Positions 1 to 5,700 of a stretch of 5,700 nucleotides of DNA are shown piece by piece (position 1 is the first letter of the stretch; each line of letters starts with the position of its first letter). The stretch is from Pseudomonadota bacterium. Its GTDB lineage: Bacteria; Pseudomonadota; Alphaproteobacteria; Rhizobiales; Rhizobiaceae. The stretch is taken from positions 1 through 5,700 of the forward strand of contig JAEWKX010000378.1 in assembly GCA_023393575.1 (NCBI GenBank), given 5' to 3'. The translations under genes and the position numbers were made by a program. The notes beneath the pieces are model-generated. The model was given only the letters and a program-made list of their open reading frames with translations, had not been told where the DNA came from and searched no databases.

Positions 1-1355
1 GGCTGGGCGACTGCGAGGGGCGCCGCGCGGCGCTCTCGGCCGGGCACCAGAACGGCCCAGACGAACATCAGCGCCGAGATCACCACCACCACACCCGAGC
101 CGAGCCGGATCCAGTAGAACAGCGCGATTTGGTCCTGAACCTCCATGTAGCTCTGGCCGAGCACGCGCTGGAGATGGGCCTGGACCACGCCGGCAAAGGT
201 CAGGGCGAAGGTCATGACCGACATCGCCGTGCACATCATCCAGAAGCTCACAATCGAGAGCCACTGATTGTAGGGCGCGCGGCCCTTCATTTCGGGGATG
301 GCATAGGCCATCATCGCGAGGTTCAGCATCACATAGGCGCCGAAGAAGGCGAGATGGCCGTGGGCGGCGGTGAGCTGCGTGCCGTGGGTGTAGTAGTTCA
401 CCGAGGAGAGTGTGTGCAGGAAGCCCCAGACGCCGGCCCCGAAGAAGGCCATTACCGAGCAGCCGATCGACCAGAGCAGCGCCGCCTTGTTGGGGTGGTT
501 GCGCCCGGCCTTCCAGGTCATCTGCACGGTGAAGATCACCATGGTGAAGAAGGGCGCGACCTCCAGCGTCGAGAATAGCGAGCCGATCCACTGCCAGTAT
601 CCGGGCGCACCGATCCAGTAATAATGGTGGCCGGTGCCGAGGATGCCGGAGAACAGGGCGAGGCCGACGATGACGTAAAGCCACTTCTCGACCACCTCGC
701 GGTCGACGCCGTTGAGCTTGATCATCAAGAAGGCCAGGACGGAAGCCATGATCAGCTCCCAGACACCCTCCACCCAGAGATGGATGACATACCACCAGTA
801 CATCTTGTCCAGCGCCAGGTTGGCCGGGTTGTAGAAGGCGAAGAGGAAGAAGATCGCCAGGCCCCAGAGGCCGAAGAGTAGGATGTTGGTGACGGTGGTC
901 TTGCGGCCCTTCAGCGAGGTCATGGTGATGTTGAACAGGAACATCAGCACGACGAGAACGATGCCGACCTTAATCGCGAAGGGCTGTTCGAGGAATTCGC
1001 GCCCCTCATGGATATGAAAGAGATAACCGACGACGGTGACGCCGGCGGCGATGAAGAAGATCCAGAACTGTGCCACGGCCAGCTTCGGGCTGTAGAGCTC
1101 GGTCTGCGCCTCCTCGGGCAGCAGATAATAGGTCGAACCCATGAACCCGAGGAGTAGCCACACCACCAGCGCGTTGGTGTGGATCATGCGCACGATGTTA
1201 AAGGGCAGTACTATCGAAAGCGTATTGGGCAGGACATAAATCAGCCCCGCGACCAGTCCGAAGGTGACTTGCGCGACGAACAGCGCGAGCGCGCCGTAGA
1301 AATAGAGCATCGCGACGTTCTGGGTCTTGTATCTCGTCGTGTTGTAGCCTGGCAT
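1..1355 (-). CDS. norB: Nitric oxide reductase large subunit NorB (cytochrome c-dependent, heme b3/FeB subunit), stop codon beyond left edge
   Basis: NorB is the catalytic, polytopic inner-membrane subunit of cNOR and reduces 2 NO to N2O with electrons from NorC. I translated the minus strand from the ATG at 1355-1353 and found 451 codons open to the window edge. The family is usually about 450-475 residues, so only the end is missing. Expected ligands are present: His59 (in RMIHTNALVVW) and His334 for low-spin heme b; His332 (in AAHGHLAFFGAY) for heme b3; His192, His243 and His244 (HLWVEGVWE, GTGHHYYWIG) for FeB. The conserved glutamates Glu196, Glu200 and Glu265 (STLEVAPFF) are also there. 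All sit a constant 15 residues before their Pseudomonas aeruginosa counterparts, so there are no indels in the core. An AGGAGA ribosome site (1361-1366) lies 5 bases before the start, and norC ends 22 bases upstream, so the two are one operon. The missing CuB-type Tyr-His context and the adjacent norC exclude a heme-copper oxidase or the quinol-type qNOR, which is a longer fusion. Confidence 0.97.
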   Translation of the reverse strand, partial: MPGYNTTRYKTQNVAMLYFYGALALFVAQVTFGLVAGLIYVLPNTLSIVLPFNIVRMIHTNALVVWLLLGFMGSTYYLLPEEAQTELYSPKLAVAQFWIFFIAAGVTVVGYLFHIHEGREFLEQPFAIKVGIVLVVLMFLFNITMTSLKGRKTTVTNILLFGLWGLAIFFLFAFYNPANLALDKMYWWYVIHLWVEGVWELIMASVLAFLMIKLNGVDREVVEKWLYVIVGLALFSGILGTGHHYYWIGAPGYWQWIGSLFSTLEVAPFFTMVIFTVQMTWKAGRNHPNKAALLWSIGCSVMAFFGAGVWGFLHTLSSVNYYTHGTQLTAAHGHLAFFGAYVMLNLAMMAYAIPEMKGRAPYNQWLSIVSFWMMCTAMSVMTFALTFAGVVQAHLQRVLGQSYMEVQDQIALFYWIRLGSGVVVVISALMFVWAVLVPGRERRAAPLAVAQ

Positions 1356-1377
1356 GGCTCTCTCCTGTCGCGACGTC

Positions 1378-1830
1378 TCAGCCGGCATCGTTGGGCGGCC
1401 AGTTCTGGGTCTTGATCCGGCTCGTCCATTCAAGGAAATCGGCCAGATCCTTGAGTTCCTGCTCGGTCAGATTGAATTGCGGCATCTGGCGCCGTCCCTC
1501 GATTCCGCTCGGCTGGGCCTGCATCCAGGCCTTGAGACTCTCCCGCGCGCCTGCCGGGTCCTTTTCGCCGCCATAGCGCTTCCAGACATTGCCGAGCTCG
1601 GGCGCGAAATAAGCGCCTTCGCCGAGAAGCGTGTGGCAGTTGATGCAGGAGTTCCGCTCCCAGACATGCTTGCCGCGGGCGACCGCGGGGGTCAGGGTCG
1701 ACTCATCGGTGGACTTCGTCCGCATGAACCAGTGGCTGTGTGCGGTGAGCCCGACGAAAATCGCGAAGAAGAAGATCGATCCGCCGTAGAAGACATTTCG
1801 GGCTCCCGCCTTTGTCAGACGTTCGGCCAT
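1378..1830 (-). CDS. norC: Nitric oxide reductase small subunit NorC (membrane-anchored monoheme cytochrome c)
   Basis: NorC takes electrons from periplasmic cytochrome c or a cupredoxin and passes them to heme b of NorB. The 150-residue product is the usual family length. Residues about 12-30 (NVFYGGSIFFFAIFVGLTA) form a single N-terminal membrane anchor. The heme c site is CINCH (Cys62, Cys65, His66), followed by the typical TLLGEGAYFAPELGNVW segment. Met116 in RRQMPQFNLT is the likely second axial ligand. The frame is open further upstream to an ATG at 1959, but that extension is Arg-rich and would run through the predicted promoter and operator. The ATG at 1830 begins the family-like sequence MAERLTKAGARNVFYGG and has a GGAAGG-type ribosome site just upstream. 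It is followed by norB after 22 bases. Its predicted promoter and Fnr-type operator lie at 1918-1960. Confidence 0.96.
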   Translation of the reverse strand: MAERLTKAGARNVFYGGSIFFFAIFVGLTAHSHWFMRTKSTDESTLTPAVARGKHVWERNSCINCHTLLGEGAYFAPELGNVWKRYGGEKDPAGARESLKAWMQAQPSGIEGRRQMPQFNLTEQELKDLADFLEWTSRIKTQNWPPNDAG

Positions 1831-1865
1831 GCGTTCACCCTTCCGTTGCGAGGGCTTGCGGGAAT

Positions 1866-1880
1866 GCCGGCGACGCCGGC
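1866..1880 (-). other. GC-only hairpin in the predicted norC leader
   Basis: GCCGGC, a 3-base spacer and GCCGGC form a perfect 6-bp stem, all G/C, between the predicted norCB start site (about 1911) and the norC ATG (1830). It would sit about 30-45 bases into the transcript. No run of T follows, so it is not a standard intrinsic terminator. It could stabilise the leader or be incidental in GC-rich DNA. Confidence 0.35.
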
Positions 1881-1917
1881 GCGTGAAAGCCCAGATGCCG
1901 ACGGCAGGGGCGAGCCC

Positions 1918-1923
1918 GTGATA
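1918..1923 (-). promoter_or_regulatory. Predicted -10 element of the norCB promoter
   Basis: On the minus strand this hexamer reads TATCAC, a fair match to TATAAT. If it is the -10 box (-12 to -7), transcription starts near 1911, giving an 81-base leader before norC. The operator centre at 1952.5 then falls at -41.5, the class II position at which Fnr-type activators replace a -35 box. The spacing agreement supports the call more than the hexamer alone. Confidence 0.55.
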
Positions 1924-1944
1924 GCGAGGTGCCCCCCAGGCATC

Positions 1945-1960
1945 TTTGCGTTTGGGCAAA
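1945..1960 (-). promoter_or_regulatory. Fnr/NnrR-type operator upstream of norCB
   Basis: The plus strand reads TTTGCGTTTGGGCAAA: arms TTTGC and GCAAA around 6 bases. The core TTG-N8-CAA has exactly the half-site spacing of the FNR box (TTGAT-N4-ATCAA). The inner bases (TTGCG-N4-GGCAA) instead resemble the TTGCG-N4-CGCAA form reported for NnrR-regulated genes, with one mismatch. It lies 115 bases before norC. The regulator encoded just upstream (1990-2697) is the obvious candidate to bind it. Confidence 0.7.
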
Positions 1961-1989
1961 CAGTGAGGAGGCGAAGCGCGAGAGCACCT

Positions 1990-2697
1990 TCAGGCGCGGA
2001 GATCGTTGTCGACCGCGATTGCCAGATCTGCCAGGGCGGAAATATCACGCACCAGCAGCGTGCGCCGCCCCCCGGCCAGAAACCCTCGCCGTTCCCAGCA
2101 TGTCAGAGTACGGGAGACGGTGAAGAGTGTCGTCCCAGTCAATGCAGCGAGATCCTGCTGCGACAGCGGAAAATCGATTCGGATGCCGGCTGCTTCCTTC
2201 CGGCCTGCTTGGTTGACGAGTCGCAGAAGCGCGTGGGCGATGCGTCGCGGCACGTCGAGGGACGCGATCTCGACGAAACGGCCCTGTGCCTCGCTCAGCT
2301 CCTGTTCGAGGAGTTGGGCGAGGCAGGGCAAGATCGCCGGAATCTCGTGAACAAGGCTCCGCCAGACCTGTGTAGGCCAAACGACGAGCACGGCACTCCC
2401 CAGTGCTTTGGCGGTAGCGCTATATCCGCCCGGACGAAGGCTCCGTCCAAGTTCGAGAAATTCACCTGGATGGGCGATCCGCAGAATCACCGGATCACGT
2501 CCCCAGCCAGCCTTCGACAGTTTGAGCCGTCCCGACAGGACAAGGCAGAGATCGGTTGCCGGTTCACCGTGGCCGAAGACAGCTTCGTTGGCGCGCAGCG
2601 GCCGGAGGGACGCTGCGTCCGCGAGCGTGCGCCGTTCTTCAACGGACAAGCCCGAAAATACAGAAATGCCGCTAAGAAGATCTGGGTCGATGCTCAT
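1990..2697 (-). CDS. nnrR: Crp/Fnr-family transcriptional regulator, NnrR-like (NO-responsive activator of nor genes)
   Basis: The 235-residue product has the standard Crp/Fnr layout. A cyclic-nucleotide-binding-like beta-barrel sensor covers residues about 10-115 (VFGHGEPATDLCLVLSGRLKL, IAHPGEFLELG). A dimerisation helix covers about 115-140, and a C-terminal winged helix-turn-helix covers about 150-220 (LSQQDLAALTGTTLFTVSRTL, then WERRGFLAGGRRTLLVRD). The recognition helix has TVSR with Phe192 where FNR has the Glu of its E-x-x-S-R motif, as in NnrR-type proteins (TLYTVSR). There are only three cysteines (51, 125, 200) and no N-terminal cluster, so it is not an oxygen-sensing [4Fe-4S] Fnr; NO sensing, perhaps through heme, is inferred. 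The ATG at 2697 was chosen because homology-like sequence begins there. The frame is open to 2988 but that would overlap the small membrane gene. The ribosome site is weak (CCAGG). It lies 44 bases after the small gene and 159 bases before norC. Family is certain; the NnrR name rests on context and the helix. Confidence 0.85.
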   Translation of the reverse strand: MSIDPDLLSGISVFSGLSVEERRTLADAASLRPLRANEAVFGHGEPATDLCLVLSGRLKLSKAGWGRDPVILRIAHPGEFLELGRSLRPGGYSATAKALGSAVLVVWPTQVWRSLVHEIPAILPCLAQLLEQELSEAQGRFVEIASLDVPRRIAHALLRLVNQAGRKEAAGIRIDFPLSQQDLAALTGTTLFTVSRTLTCWERRGFLAGGRRTLLVRDISALADLAIAVDNDLRA

Positions 2698-2706
2698 GGC
2701 CGCCTG

Positions 2707-2734
2707 GATCGGTTTGCCGACCGTTTTGCCGATC
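2707..2734 (-). repeat. Inverted repeat just upstream of the regulator start
   Basis: GATCGG and CCGATC arms enclose 16 bases that hold a near-duplicate motif (GGTTTGCCGA, then CGTTTTGCCGA). It fills most of the 44 bases between the small membrane gene and the regulator ATG and ends close to the weak ribosome site. It could influence translation of the regulator or the ratio between the two genes. No T run follows, so it is unlikely to be a terminator. Its function is unproven. Confidence 0.3.
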
Positions 2735-2741
2735 AGAATGG

Positions 2742-2921
2742 CTAGTTCAGCGCCACGAGCAGGAACGTCGACAAGATCGCGGCGGATACGGCAAACACGG
2801 CAAATAGAAGTGCCTGAAAGACCCCCGAGCCCACTAGCGTACCCGCGACGGCCGCAACCACGAGGGCAAGAAGGAATATCGTTAGGATCGTTTTGTTTCG
2901 TGTTGCCTCGGTCAGAGTCAT
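2742..2921 (-). CDS. Small hypothetical membrane protein with two predicted helices, first gene of the regulator operon
   Basis: The 59-residue product is almost entirely hydrophobic after a short polar start (MTLTEATRNK). Helix one spans about residues 11-31 and helix two about 35-57, joined by a Gly-Ser turn (VGSG). There are no cysteines or histidines, so it carries no metal or heme site. I do not recognise a family. Small membrane proteins such as NorF and NapE accompany nor and nap genes, but I see no motif tying it to either. The ATG at 2921 is chosen over one at 2948 because AAGGAGA (2931-2937) sits at good spacing before 2921, while the longer form only adds an Arg-rich stretch. A predicted Fnr-type operator lies 60 bases upstream, and the regulator follows after 44 bases. 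An NO- or oxygen-controlled role next to the regulator is inference. Confidence 0.7.
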   Translation of the reverse strand: MTLTEATRNKTILTIFLLALVVAAVAGTLVGSGVFQALLFAVFAVSAAILSTFLLVALN

Positions 2922-2947
2922 GGCTCGTCGTCTCCTTCCTCGAGACA

Positions 2948-2953
2948 CATCTA
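2948..2953 (-). promoter_or_regulatory. Possible -10 element for the small membrane gene and regulator operon
   Basis: The minus strand reads TAGATG, a partial match to TATAAT. It would set the start near 2941, just ahead of the AAGGAGA ribosome site, with the operator at 2970-2993 centred at about -40.5. The spacing is acceptable for a class II site but the hexamer is weak. Confidence 0.35.
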
Positions 2954-2969
2954 GCCAGCCAGCCGAAAA

Positions 2970-2993
2970 CGTCTTTGCGGTGGAGCAAAGACG
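2970..2993. promoter_or_regulatory. Second Fnr/NnrR-type operator, perfect 9-base palindromic arms
   Basis: CGTCTTTGC, six bases (GGTGGA), then GCAAAGACG: every arm base pairs. The core TTGCG-N4-AGCAA (2975-2988) has the same TTG-N8-CAA spacing as the norCB site, and both begin TCTTTGCG. It sits 60 bases before the small membrane gene on the minus strand, so most likely it controls that gene and the regulator, implying autoregulation. In the plus direction no convincing -10 lies at the matching distance. A transcriptional hairpin is an alternative reading, but there is no T run. Confidence 0.65.
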
Positions 2994-3007
2994 AGTTCGT
3001 CTAGTGG

Positions 3008-3030
3008 GGTCCTACAGCCAGTGAAGGACC
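3008..3030. repeat. Inverted repeat in the junction before truncated napA
   Basis: GGTCCT and AGGACC arms enclose 11 bases, within the stretch that belongs clearly neither to the nor promoter nor to napA. A looser outer pair (GGGTC near 3007, GACCC near 3033) overlaps it. It could be a scar of a rearrangement, an old terminator stem or chance. No transposase or target-site duplication was seen beside it. Confidence 0.35.
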
Positions 3031-3052
3031 AAGACCCAACGTCCCGGCGAGC

Positions 3053-5005
3053 ATGGCAACTCAGCCTATGCTCCGAATGCGGACCTTCGGCATGGACGAG
3101 CCGATGGGCTGCTACGACGATTTCGAGCATGCCGACGCCTTCGTGCTCTGGGGCTCGAACATGGCGGAGATGCACCCGATCCTGTGGACGCGGGTGACGG
3201 ATCGCCGGCTCGGCCAGCCGCATGTGAAGGTGGCCGTGCTCTCGACCTTCACCCATCGCAGCTCGGACCTCGCCGACATCCCGATCGTGTTCAAGCCGGG
3301 CACGGATCTGGCGATCCTGAACTACATCGCCAACCACATCATCTCGACCGGGCGGGTCAACAAGGACTTCGTCGAGAAGCACACCACCTTCGTGAAGGGC
3401 GCGACCGATATCGGCTACGGCCTGCGGCCGGACGATCCGCGCGAGGTCAAGGCGAGGAAGGCCGCCGACCCGGCCGCGACGACGCCGAGCGATTTCGAGG
3501 CCTATGCCGCCTTCGTCAAGGACTACACGCTGGAGAAGGTTTCGGCGCTGACCGGCGTCGAGCCCGGCTTCCTGCAGCAGCTCGCCGAGCTCTACGCCGA
3601 TCCCAAGCGCAAGGTCGTCTCGTTCTGGACCATGGGTTTCAACCAGCATGTGCGCGGCGTCTGGGCGAACCAGCTCGTCTATAACCTGCACCTGCTGACG
3701 GGTAAGATTTCCGAGCCTGGCAACAGCCCGTTCTCGCTCACCGGCCAGCCCTCCGCCTGCGGCACGGCACGCGAGGTCGGCACCTTCGCCCATCGCCTGC
3801 CGGCCGACATGACGGTGACCAACCCCGAGCACCGCAAGCACACCGAGGAGATCTGGCGCGTCCCCCACGGCATCATCCCGGAGAAGCCCGGCTACCACGC
3901 CGTCGAGCAGGACCGGATGCTCAAGGACGGCAAGCTGATTTTCTACTGGATCCAGGTCAACAACAACCTGCAGGCCGCGCCGAACAGCAGCAACGAGACC
4001 TATCCGGGCTATCGCAATCCGGAGAATTTCGTCGTCGTCTCCGACGCCTATCCGACGGTGACCGCCATGGCGGCCGACCTGATCCTGCCGGCTGCGATGT
4101 GGGTCGAGAAGGAGGGCGCCTACGGCAATGCCGAGCGGCGCACCCATGTCTGGCACCAGCTCGTCAACGCGCCGGGCGAGGCGCGCTCCGATCTCTGGCA
4201 GCTGATGGAGTTCTCCAAGCGCTTCACCACCGACGAGGTCTGGCCGGCCGAGATCCTCGACGCCAATCCGAACTATCGCGGCAAGACCCTGTTCGACGTG
4301 CTCTACCGCAACGGCAATGTCGACAAGTTCGCCCTCTCCGAGATCAGCCCCGACTACGAGAACCAGGAATCGAAGGATTTCGGCTTCTACGTTCACAAGG
4401 GCCTGTTCGAGGAATATGCCACCTTTGGCCGCGGCCACGGTCACGATCTCGGGCCCTATGAGCTCTATCACGAGGTCCGTGGCCTGCGCTGGCCGGTCGT
4501 CGACGGCAAGGAGACGCTCTGGCGCTATCGCGAGGGGCTCGATCCTTATGTGAAGCCGGGCAAGGGCGTCGAGTTCTACGGCAACAAGGACGGCAAGGCC
4601 CGGATCATCGCCGTGCCCTACGAGCCGCCGGCGGAATCGCCCGATAACGAATACGATCTCTGGCTCGTCACCGGGCGCGTGCTGGAGCACTGGCATTCCG
4701 GCTCGATGACCATGCGCGTGCCCGAGCTCTACAAGGCTTTTCCGGGCGCACGCTGCTTCATGCACCCGGAGGATGCCCGCAAGCGCGGGCTCAATCAGGG
4801 CGCCGAGATCCGGCTGATCTCGCGCCGCGGCGAGATGCGCACCCGCGTCGAGACGCGCGGGCGCAACCGCATGCCGCCCGGCGTGGTCTTCGTGCCCTGG
4901 TTCGACGCCAGCCAGCTCATCAACAAGGCGACGCTCGACGCCACCGATCCCATCTCCAAGCAAACGGACTTCAAGAAATGCGCGGTCAAGATCCTCGCGG
5001 TCTGA
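3053..5005 (+). pseudogene. napA: Periplasmic nitrate reductase catalytic subunit NapA, 5'-truncated (open frame of 650 residues)
   Basis: NapA is the periplasmic Mo-bis-MGD enzyme reducing nitrate to nitrite. From residue 9 the product matches the family closely: [20 protein letters not shown], then [19 protein letters not shown], then [20 protein letters not shown] near residue 193, and a C-terminal molybdopterin dinucleotide-binding domain with [20 protein letters not shown] near residue 540. Full-length NapA is about 830 residues. About 180 N-terminal residues are missing: the Tat signal, the four-Cys [4Fe-4S] domain and the Cys that ligates molybdenum, which normally sits nine residues before MRTFG in a DPNARHCMA-like motif. 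The frame is open back to 3005, then stops at 3002. No Shine-Dalgarno site precedes the ATGs at 3053, 3068 or 3077. The rest has no frameshift or internal stop and is followed 5 bases later by napB. As drawn it cannot be exported by Tat or bind its cofactors normally, so I call it a recently broken gene or an assembly join. Confidence 0.85.
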
Positions 5006-5010
5006 GCCTC

Positions 5011-5481
5011 ATGCGCTCCTGGACCGTTCTCGCCGCCGCAGCCGCGGCCTCCCTCGTCCTCGCCTTCGGCGCGGCCCTCTCGCAGGAGGGATCGCCGGTG
5101 CGGATCATCCCGCGCGTGACCGGAAACGCCCAGCCCATGGCGCTGGAGCAGATCCCGCCGCTCGGGCGCCCTGTCGTCGACGACGTCAGGCGCATGCGGA
5201 ACTATCCGGAGCAGCCGCCGGTCATTCCGCATTCAATCGACGGCTATCAGCTGACGCTCAACACCAATCGCTGCATGGACTGCCACAAGCGCGAATTCAC
5301 CGAGGGCTCGGGCGCGCCGATGATCAGCATCACCCATTTCCAGGATCGCGACGGCCAGGTTCTCTCCGACGTGACGCCGCGCCGCTATTTCTGCACCGCG
5401 TGCCATGTCCAGCAGACCGACGTCCAGCCGCTCGTCCGGAACACGTTCCAGGACGCCAAAGACGTCGGCAGGAAGCCGTAA
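5011..5481 (+). CDS. napB: Periplasmic nitrate reductase diheme cytochrome c subunit NapB
   Basis: NapB is the small periplasmic electron-transfer subunit that passes electrons from NapC to the NapA iron-sulfur cluster. The 156-residue product has a Sec signal peptide (Arg2, hydrophobic 5-21, likely cleavage near ALS-QEG at 24). It has two c-heme sites: CMDCH (Cys88, Cys91, His92) and CTACH (Cys128, Cys131, His132). His74 (VIPHSIDGYQLT) and His109 (ISITHFQDRDG) are the probable distal ligands, giving the bis-His hemes typical of the family. The segments TNRCMDCHKREF and PRRYFCTACHVQQTDVQPLV are characteristic. An upstream in-frame ATG at 4978 overlaps napA and would spoil the signal peptide, so 5011 is preferred. 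The start lies 5 bases after the napA stop without a strong ribosome site, so translation is probably coupled to napA. It appears intact even though napA is truncated. Confidence 0.95.
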   Translation: MRSWTVLAAAAAASLVLAFGAALSQEGSPVRIIPRVTGNAQPMALEQIPPLGRPVVDDVRRMRNYPEQPPVIPHSIDGYQLTLNTNRCMDCHKREFTEGSGAPMISITHFQDRDGQVLSDVTPRRYFCTACHVQQTDVQPLVRNTFQDAKDVGRKP

Positions 5482-5493
5482 CGGGGCGGGATC

Positions 5494-5700
5494 ATGGCCA
5501 GGCTCAAATCCTTCGTCCTGTGGTGCTGGGGTGTGGTCGTGCGCTTCTGGCGCATCATCAGCCGGCCCAGCGCCTATCTGCCGCTCGGTTTCCTGACGCG
5601 CGGCGGCTTCATCTGCGGCGTGATCTTCTGGGGTGGGTTCAACACGGCGCTTGAGATCACCAACACCGAGAAGTTCTGCACCTCCTGTCACGAGATGCGC
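5494..5700 (+). CDS. napC: NapC/NirT-family tetraheme cytochrome c, quinol dehydrogenase (5' part only)
   Basis: NapC is a membrane-anchored tetraheme cytochrome that oxidises quinol and reduces NapB. Only the first 69 residues are in the window (the family is about 200 or more). Visible are a basic, Trp-rich cytoplasmic start ([19 protein letters not shown]), the [32 protein letters not shown] region with one membrane anchor (about 37-53), and the first c-heme motif CTSCHEM (Cys62, Cys65, His66). CxSCHEM is the usual first heme site of NapC and NrfH, where Met is a heme ligand. The position directly after napB favours NapC over NrfH or NirT. The start is 12 bases after the napB stop, with GGGGCGGG just before the ATG as a likely ribosome site. 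The other three hemes lie beyond the right edge. Confidence 0.93.
   Translation, partial: MARLKSFVLWCWGVVVRFWRIISRPSAYLPLGFLTRGGFICGVIFWGGFNTALEITNTEKFCTSCHEMR

Noticed and set aside
129..881. Several plus-strand open frames of 69-149 residues opposite norB
   Set aside because: They are His/Gly/Glu-rich shadows of the NorB frame, which carries all the catalytic ligands.
1378..1959. Longer norC starting at 1959
   Set aside because: The added residues are Arg-rich and not NorC-like, and the extension covers the predicted -10 box and part of the operator.
1960..1989. Possible terminator downstream of the regulator
   Set aside because: Only a 3-bp stem (GCG/CGC) and no T run; read-through into norCB cannot be excluded, but nothing supports a terminator.
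1354..2745. A 463-residue plus-strand open frame opposite norC and the regulator
   Set aside because: The composition is that of an antisense frame, with no domain, and the minus strand holds two well-supported genes and a promoter in the same interval.
1990..2988. Longer version of the regulator starting at 2988
   Set aside because: The extra 97 residues are low-complexity, run through the operator and the small membrane gene in another frame, and have no Crp/Fnr similarity; the start at 2697 gives the normal family length.
2970..3023. Using the 2970-2993 operator to drive the truncated napA on the plus strand
   Set aside because: The expected -10 position (about 3011-3016) reads CCTACA, a poor match, and no ribosome site precedes the napA ATGs.
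2951..4963. A 670-residue open frame on the minus strand opposite napA
   Set aside because: It is the antisense shadow of a well-conserved, GC-rich coding frame; its translation is rich in Arg, Gly, Asp and Val with no recognisable domain, while the plus strand is clearly NapA.
4978..5481. Longer napB starting at 4978
   Set aside because: It overlaps the end of napA and puts a polar stretch ahead of a good Sec signal peptide that starts at 5011.

Overview
This window holds two denitrification gene clusters side by side, in GC-rich DNA whose proteins look alphaproteobacterial (probably Hyphomicrobiales; genus not resolvable by eye). The minus strand, read right to left, carries a small two-helix membrane protein (2742-2921), a Crp/Fnr-family regulator of NnrR type (1990-2697), and norC-norB for the cytochrome c-dependent nitric oxide reductase (1378-1830; 1355 to beyond the left edge). 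The plus strand carries a periplasmic nitrate reductase cluster, napA-napB-napC (about 3053 to beyond the right edge).

The nor side looks intact. NorB has all the expected heme and FeB histidines and the conserved glutamates. NorC has its membrane anchor, CXXCH and axial Met. Two operators of the same design, TTTGCG-N4-RGCAAA, lie in front of the two minus-strand transcription units. One (1945-1960) is centred exactly 41.5 bases upstream of a start site predicted from a TATCAC -10 element, which is class II Fnr-type promoter geometry, for norCB. The other (2970-2993, with perfect 9-base arms) precedes the small membrane gene and the regulator gene. This suggests that the regulator controls norCB and its own operon in response to NO or low oxygen.

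The nap side is damaged. napA matches the family from the MRTFGMDEP segment to its C terminus without a frameshift, but about the first 180 residues are absent: the Tat signal, the [4Fe-4S] domain and the molybdenum-binding cysteine. The usual upstream genes (napE/napF/napD) are absent too. napB and the visible part of napC look intact. The junction with the nor locus lies between about 3005 and 3077, and is either a real deletion or rearrangement or an assembly join.

If real, the locus would keep NO reduction and its regulation, keep the diheme and quinol-oxidising partners of nitrate reductase, and have lost a functional NapA here. No tRNA, rRNA, CRISPR array or recognisable insertion sequence was seen, and no stretch over 300 bases lacks a gene. 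The non-coding parts are 1831-1989 (norC leader, promoter and operator) and about 2922-3052 (operator, promoter and junction).
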